Assembly: GCA_020026195.1 (NCBI GenBank)
Contig: JAHHQW010000002.1
Location: 44,592-108,591, forward strand
Direction: 5' to 3'
Length of the DNA: 64,000 nt
Source of the DNA: Prevotella sp.
GTDB lineage: Bacteria; Bacteroidota; Bacteroidia; Bacteroidales; Bacteroidaceae
The notes under the pieces are model-generated. The model was not told where the DNA came from. It saw only the letters and a program-made list of their open reading frames with translations, and made no database searches. How positions within the stretch are numbered: the first letter of the stretch is position 1; each line of letters starts with the position of its first letter. The position numbers and the translations under genes were made by a program. This document shows positions 60,948 to 64,000 of the stretch, in pieces.

Positions 60948-60976
60948 ATTAATCGGGATAATTGTTATTTATTCTG

Positions 60977-61007
60977 CAAAAATAACAATTTTCTCAGAAT
61001 TAATAAA
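60977..61007 (-). promoter_or_regulatory. Near-consensus purH promoter
   Basis: Minus-strand TATTTTTG (60977-60984), with TTTA in place of TTTG 19 bases upstream (61004-61007). Confidence 0.48.
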
Positions 61008-61206
61008 GTATGAGCATAAAAAAAGGATTCCTATCTGTATCATCTTTTTTCTACATATGTATGATTCTACAAAAATGAATACTCTAAAAGATTCTAAATG
61101 TTAGGATTCTATAAATAAAACATCCTTTTTGTACATAGTTTTGTACAGAATCATGATTTATCACAAAATCAGCTTATATTTAAATATAAAACACACAAAG
61201 TATAAT

Positions 61207-61214
61207 TATATTTG
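61207..61214 (+). promoter_or_regulatory. Possible -7 element of the duplicated secreted protein gene
   Basis: TATATTTG fits the -7 consensus. No TTTG is seen 19-21 bases upstream. Transcription would start near 61224. Confidence 0.4.
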
Positions 61215-61288
61215 CATAAAATGTTACGAACTAATTAAGCCATAACAACATGAAAAACAATAAAATACGGACTTTAAATTTAATATGT

Positions 61289-63964
61289 ATGAACAAAAAA
61301 TCTTTATTTCTTACTATTACTTTTGTTATAGTAACATTTATGAGCATCAGTGCTACCACTTTTAATGCTACCAAGAAAACATATTGGAATAACAGTACTT
61401 ATGCTTTCGGAAAGTTTAACACATTTATTACACCTATTACCAATATACAATTAGGTGAGAACGAAATATGGTGGGGATATTTCAAAGGCAATTTTGAAAA
61501 AGCGGATCCATCTTCATGGCATTATGCTGGTTTTTATTCAGAATGTGTATATAGCTGTTGTATTAAGATAAATGCAAAAAGCAAGTATGGTATAGGAAAA
61601 GGTAAAACCATAGAAGGAATTCGTTTCCCTTTTGCTGATTTAAAGAACATTGATCATGTAAAGATATGGATTTCTACAGAGCTCCCTTCAGGTAAATTTT
61701 CAGAAAATGCAAATGCTTGCTACATGGAAATCAACAAGAACTCACTTGTTGATGCTATTTCAAGCAACGGCACAAATTATATTAATGAAATTCGTTTTGA
61801 AAAACCATATACAATTACAGATAAGGACGTATATGTAGGATATACATTCGAAGTAACAAAGGTTGAGAAATATAGTGATACTCCTATTGTATGCACAAAT
61901 AACAATAATGACTTCATAAGTCTCCAAGATGCCTTCTATATGAAATTCAACAATGGCAATTGGGAAAATCAAGAAAGCTATGGTGAAGTTCTTTCTATGC
62001 AAGTCTTGTTCAGTGGTGATTTCATGAATGAAGCTCTAGAAGCCTCTACTTCTTGTAAAAGTATAGCTGCCGTAAAAAATCAAGAATACAAAGTTCCATT
62101 CACTTTTATCAATACAGGTAAAAACGGCATCAATTCGTTTTCATACAAAGTAACCGCAAATGGTGTGACAACAGACGAAAGAACCGTTACATTAGATAAA
62201 GAAATAAATTACATTGGTTCTTCATTTGATTACGAACTCTACGGTAAAGCTCCTTCTGGAACAAACATATACGAACTAGCATTCGAAATAACAAAAGTTA
62301 ATGGTATGGCAAACAAGGGGAATAACACAAAATGTGTTAGTGAACTTATATCTGTCAGTAAAAAGCCATATCATAAAGTTTTCATTGAAGATTACACCGA
62401 TGTTAATAACGGAGCTTGTCCCATTAACTTCATAAACGCAGAAAAGACGAAACAGATGTTTGGTAATGATGTTGTGTTTGTAAGTATACACGGAGAATGT
62501 GAAGACCCAATGTTCTGTACAGATTATAAAACATATCTTGATAATAATAATGTAGGATATGCTCCTGAATGCGTTATTGACCGTTCTACATTCGGACTCA
62601 CACCGTATGACGGAACATATAATGGCAATGATATGCACTTTGGTTTTGGTGATGACATAAAAGAAGCAAAAGACATCACTACAACAGCTGAAATAAAGGC
62701 CACTGCCAAACTATCTGAAGACAAAAAAATTCTCAATGCCACAGCTTATACGACATTCTTCTTCAATGGGACGAAAAACGATTATGCTCTTGTATATATC
62801 CTTAAGGAAGACGGTATGAGTAACGATACATGGACCCAACTTAACGATTACTATGAATACAAAGGTTGTGGTCTTGAAGACGAAGAGCCTCTTTATAACA
62901 AATGGATTAACGGTTCTGCTGAAATGAAAGATATTATTTTCGATAACGTAGCTATAGCTTGCAAGGGTATAGAAAATGGTATCGACGGCAGCATTAATGG
63001 AAACATAAAGGACGGCGAGACTCAGATTCACAACGTTACCTTTAATCTTGACAATTATTCAAAAATACAGAATGCAGACAAACTTTCATTATGTGTCATG
63101 CTCTTAGATAGGGCGACTGGCAAAATTGTAAATACTGACAGCTACATTCTCAATGATATCAACAATACATATACAAACATTGAAATTAAAGATAATGAAT
63201 TATGGTGGGGATTGTTTAAAGGTAATTTTGGGAGTTCAGATCCTTACGACTGGCATAAAGTCGGTTACGGTTCCACTCTTACTTATGGATGCTGTATGAA
63301 ATTACATGCTGACAATATATATTCTATGGGAAAAGGGAAGACTATTGAAGGTATTAGATTTGCATTCCCAGACATTAAGAATATCGACAACGTTAAGGTT
63401 TGGATGTCATCATATTTACCTGAAAAGGCTAGTGCTGAAGATGCAGACCTATGTTATATGGAACTTGACAGAAACAAACTAGTAGATGGAGTTTCAAGCA
63501 ATGGTAAAGCATACGTTAATGAAATAAGATTTGACAAGCCATACACTATTGAAGATAAAGACGTATACGTTGGATATACATTCGATATGCTAAAAATTGG
63601 TGATGCTTACGATCAAACTCCTATCGTCTGCTATGACAAGTCTGATAAAATTCTCGACTATAAAGATGCTTTTTTTATGAGATGGGACGACTTTAAATGG
63701 CAAAATCAGGAATTCGACAAAGAAGCTCTTGCTATCCAAATGCTAATGAGCGGTGACTTTAAAGATAATTATATTAGAGTAAAAAATTCTTTTAATGATT
63801 TAATAGCTAAAAAAGGAACAAAAATGGAAGTTCCAGCAACAATCATGAACCTAGGACGCAATGGCATCAGCAGCCTTTCTTATTCTATAACAAAAGACGG
63901 AAATGAGATTGCCCAAAACACCCTAACAATCGAAAAACCTATAACATATATAGTCGTCCCTTAA
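61289..63964 (+). CDS. Secreted protein with internal duplication and thioredoxin-like module, probably truncated
   Basis: The 891-residue reading (ATG 61289; 904 residues from the alternative ATG 61250) has a signal peptide, MNKKSLFLTITFVIVTFMSI. Module A starts NEIWWGYFKGNF and holds GKGKTIEGIRF, then a CARDB-like beta domain. Next is an Omp28-like thioredoxin-type domain (KVFIEDYTDVNNGACPINF, with CxxC lost) and then a second module A (NELWWGLFKGNF, GKGKTIEGIRF). The second copy of the beta domain stops at ITYIVVP, where the first copy continues. No C-terminal sorting tail is present. The other two frames also stop within the window. Confidence 0.75.
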   Translation: MNKKSLFLTITFVIVTFMSISATTFNATKKTYWNNSTYAFGKFNTFITPITNIQLGENEIWWGYFKGNFEKADPSSWHYAGFYSECVYSCCIKINAKSKYGIGKGKTIEGIRFPFADLKNIDHVKIWISTELPSGKFSENANACYMEINKNSLVDAISSNGTNYINEIRFEKPYTITDKDVYVGYTFEVTKVEKYSDTPIVCTNNNNDFISLQDAFYMKFNNGNWENQESYGEVLSMQVLFSGDFMNEALEASTSCKSIAAVKNQEYKVPFTFINTGKNGINSFSYKVTANGVTTDERTVTLDKEINYIGSSFDYELYGKAPSGTNIYELAFEITKVNGMANKGNNTKCVSELISVSKKPYHKVFIEDYTDVNNGACPINFINAEKTKQMFGNDVVFVSIHGECEDPMFCTDYKTYLDNNNVGYAPECVIDRSTFGLTPYDGTYNGNDMHFGFGDDIKEAKDITTTAEIKATAKLSEDKKILNATAYTTFFFNGTKNDYALVYILKEDGMSNDTWTQLNDYYEYKGCGLEDEEPLYNKWINGSAEMKDIIFDNVAIACKGIENGIDGSINGNIKDGETQIHNVTFNLDNYSKIQNADKLSLCVMLLDRATGKIVNTDSYILNDINNTYTNIEIKDNELWWGLFKGNFGSSDPYDWHKVGYGSTLTYGCCMKLHADNIYSMGKGKTIEGIRFAFPDIKNIDNVKVWMSSYLPEKASAEDADLCYMELDRNKLVDGVSSNGKAYVNEIRFDKPYTIEDKDVYVGYTFDMLKIGDAYDQTPIVCYDKSDKILDYKDAFFMRWDDFKWQNQEFDKEALAIQMLMSGDFKDNYIRVKNSFNDLIAKKGTKMEVPATIMNLGRNGISSLSYSITKDGNEIAQNTLTIEKPITYIVVP
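61439..62218 (+). repeat. Coding repeat, copy 1 (module A plus beta domain)
   Basis: First copy of a unit of about 260 codons inside the secreted protein. Landmarks are IWWG, WHYAGFYSE, GKGKTIEGIRF, KDVYVGYTF and GKNGINSFSYKV. Confidence 0.85.
63173..63951 (+). repeat. Coding repeat, copy 2 (module A plus beta domain)
   Basis: Second copy, 1734 bases downstream: LWWG, WHKVGYGST, GKGKTIEGIRF, KDVYVGYTF and GRNGISSLSYSI. It ends just before the stop, at the point where copy 1 reads INYIGSSFDY. Confidence 0.85.
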
Positions 63965-64000
63965 AAATATATTTATCTATTGATGTTCAGTAATTTAGTC

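Larger units (their letters stand above)
60948..61288. other. Intergenic region between purH and the duplicated secreted protein
   Basis: It contains the purH promoter, three copies of GATTCTA (61063, 61090, 61105) and two of TTTTGTACA (61127 and 61139, 12-base period). TATATTTG (61207-61214) is a possible -7 box for the plus-strand gene. No other gene is seen. Confidence 0.6.

Noticed and set aside
1..64000. CRISPR arrays, insertion sequences, prophage or tRNA/rRNA genes
   Set aside because: No regularly spaced repeats, transposase or phage proteins were seen. No TPsiC-like or rRNA sequence was recognised in the intergenic gaps.

Overview
The window looks like a chromosomal segment of a Prevotella-like member of the Bacteroidales (phylum Bacteroidota). 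The evidence is a SusC/SusD pair, NigD-like and C10-protease families, C-terminal tails of the type IX secretion sort, an ExbB-ExbD-ExbD-TonB cluster, few Shine-Dalgarno sites, and the Bacteroidota promoter grammar (TTTG, about 19 bases, TAnnTTTG). Several copies of that promoter match exactly: before the queuosine operon, rpmH, susC and the secreted protein at 42487-43794. I see no phage genes, insertion sequence, CRISPR array, rRNA or tRNA. Species assignment is inference.

Layout, left to right. A partial sugar-nucleotidyltransferase start (1-123, minus) faces a queuosine operon (yhhQ-queC-queF, 370-2306) whose leader resembles a preQ1-I riboswitch. Then on the minus strand come dnaA, an MCE/MlaD protein, a cell-wall amidase, folB and a class II ribonucleotide reductase. 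A small PAS protein is divergent from the reductase, and pncA follows. The segment 10727-16867 is one Ton-related block (ExbB, ExbD, ExbD, TonB, lipoprotein TonB, PstS-like lipoprotein, TPR protein). It is followed by ribBA, an LptF/G-type permease and a YfhO-type membrane protein. mtnN-luxS (activated methyl cycle) and rpsO are on the plus strand. A seven-gene minus-strand operon (PASTA protein, RluD, Ddl, acyltransferase, NigD-like lipoprotein, Ddh, free-methionine sulfoxide reductase) occupies 24941-30953. rpmH and efp are divergent; a glycosyltransferase, radC and typA follow efp.

The right half is more accessory. It begins with about 790 AT-rich bases without a gene (35735-36524), then a large secreted adhesin-like protein. 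A ThiC-family protein (39032-40552) follows that has lost the radical-SAM cysteines and both metal-binding histidines. Next are a secreted C1 aminopeptidase, a secreted protein of unknown function, yraN and tadA. A SusC-SusD-lipoprotein locus is followed, after a terminator, by a C10 (streptopain-like) protease. The rest is an LPS-kinase-like protein paired with an LtaS-type sulfatase-fold membrane enzyme, an M3 peptidase, a large RluA-family enzyme, a small basic protein and a stand-alone AICAR transformylase. Last is a secreted protein with an internal duplication that stops in the middle of its second repeat, close to the window edge.

The strongest candidate for something undescribed is the catalytically disarmed ThiC homologue. 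It has its own consensus promoter and no TPP riboswitch. Second are the extended Ton block with its lipoprotein TonB and PstS-like partner, and the preQ1-type leader at the start. Function calls rest on reading motifs by eye; no database search was run.
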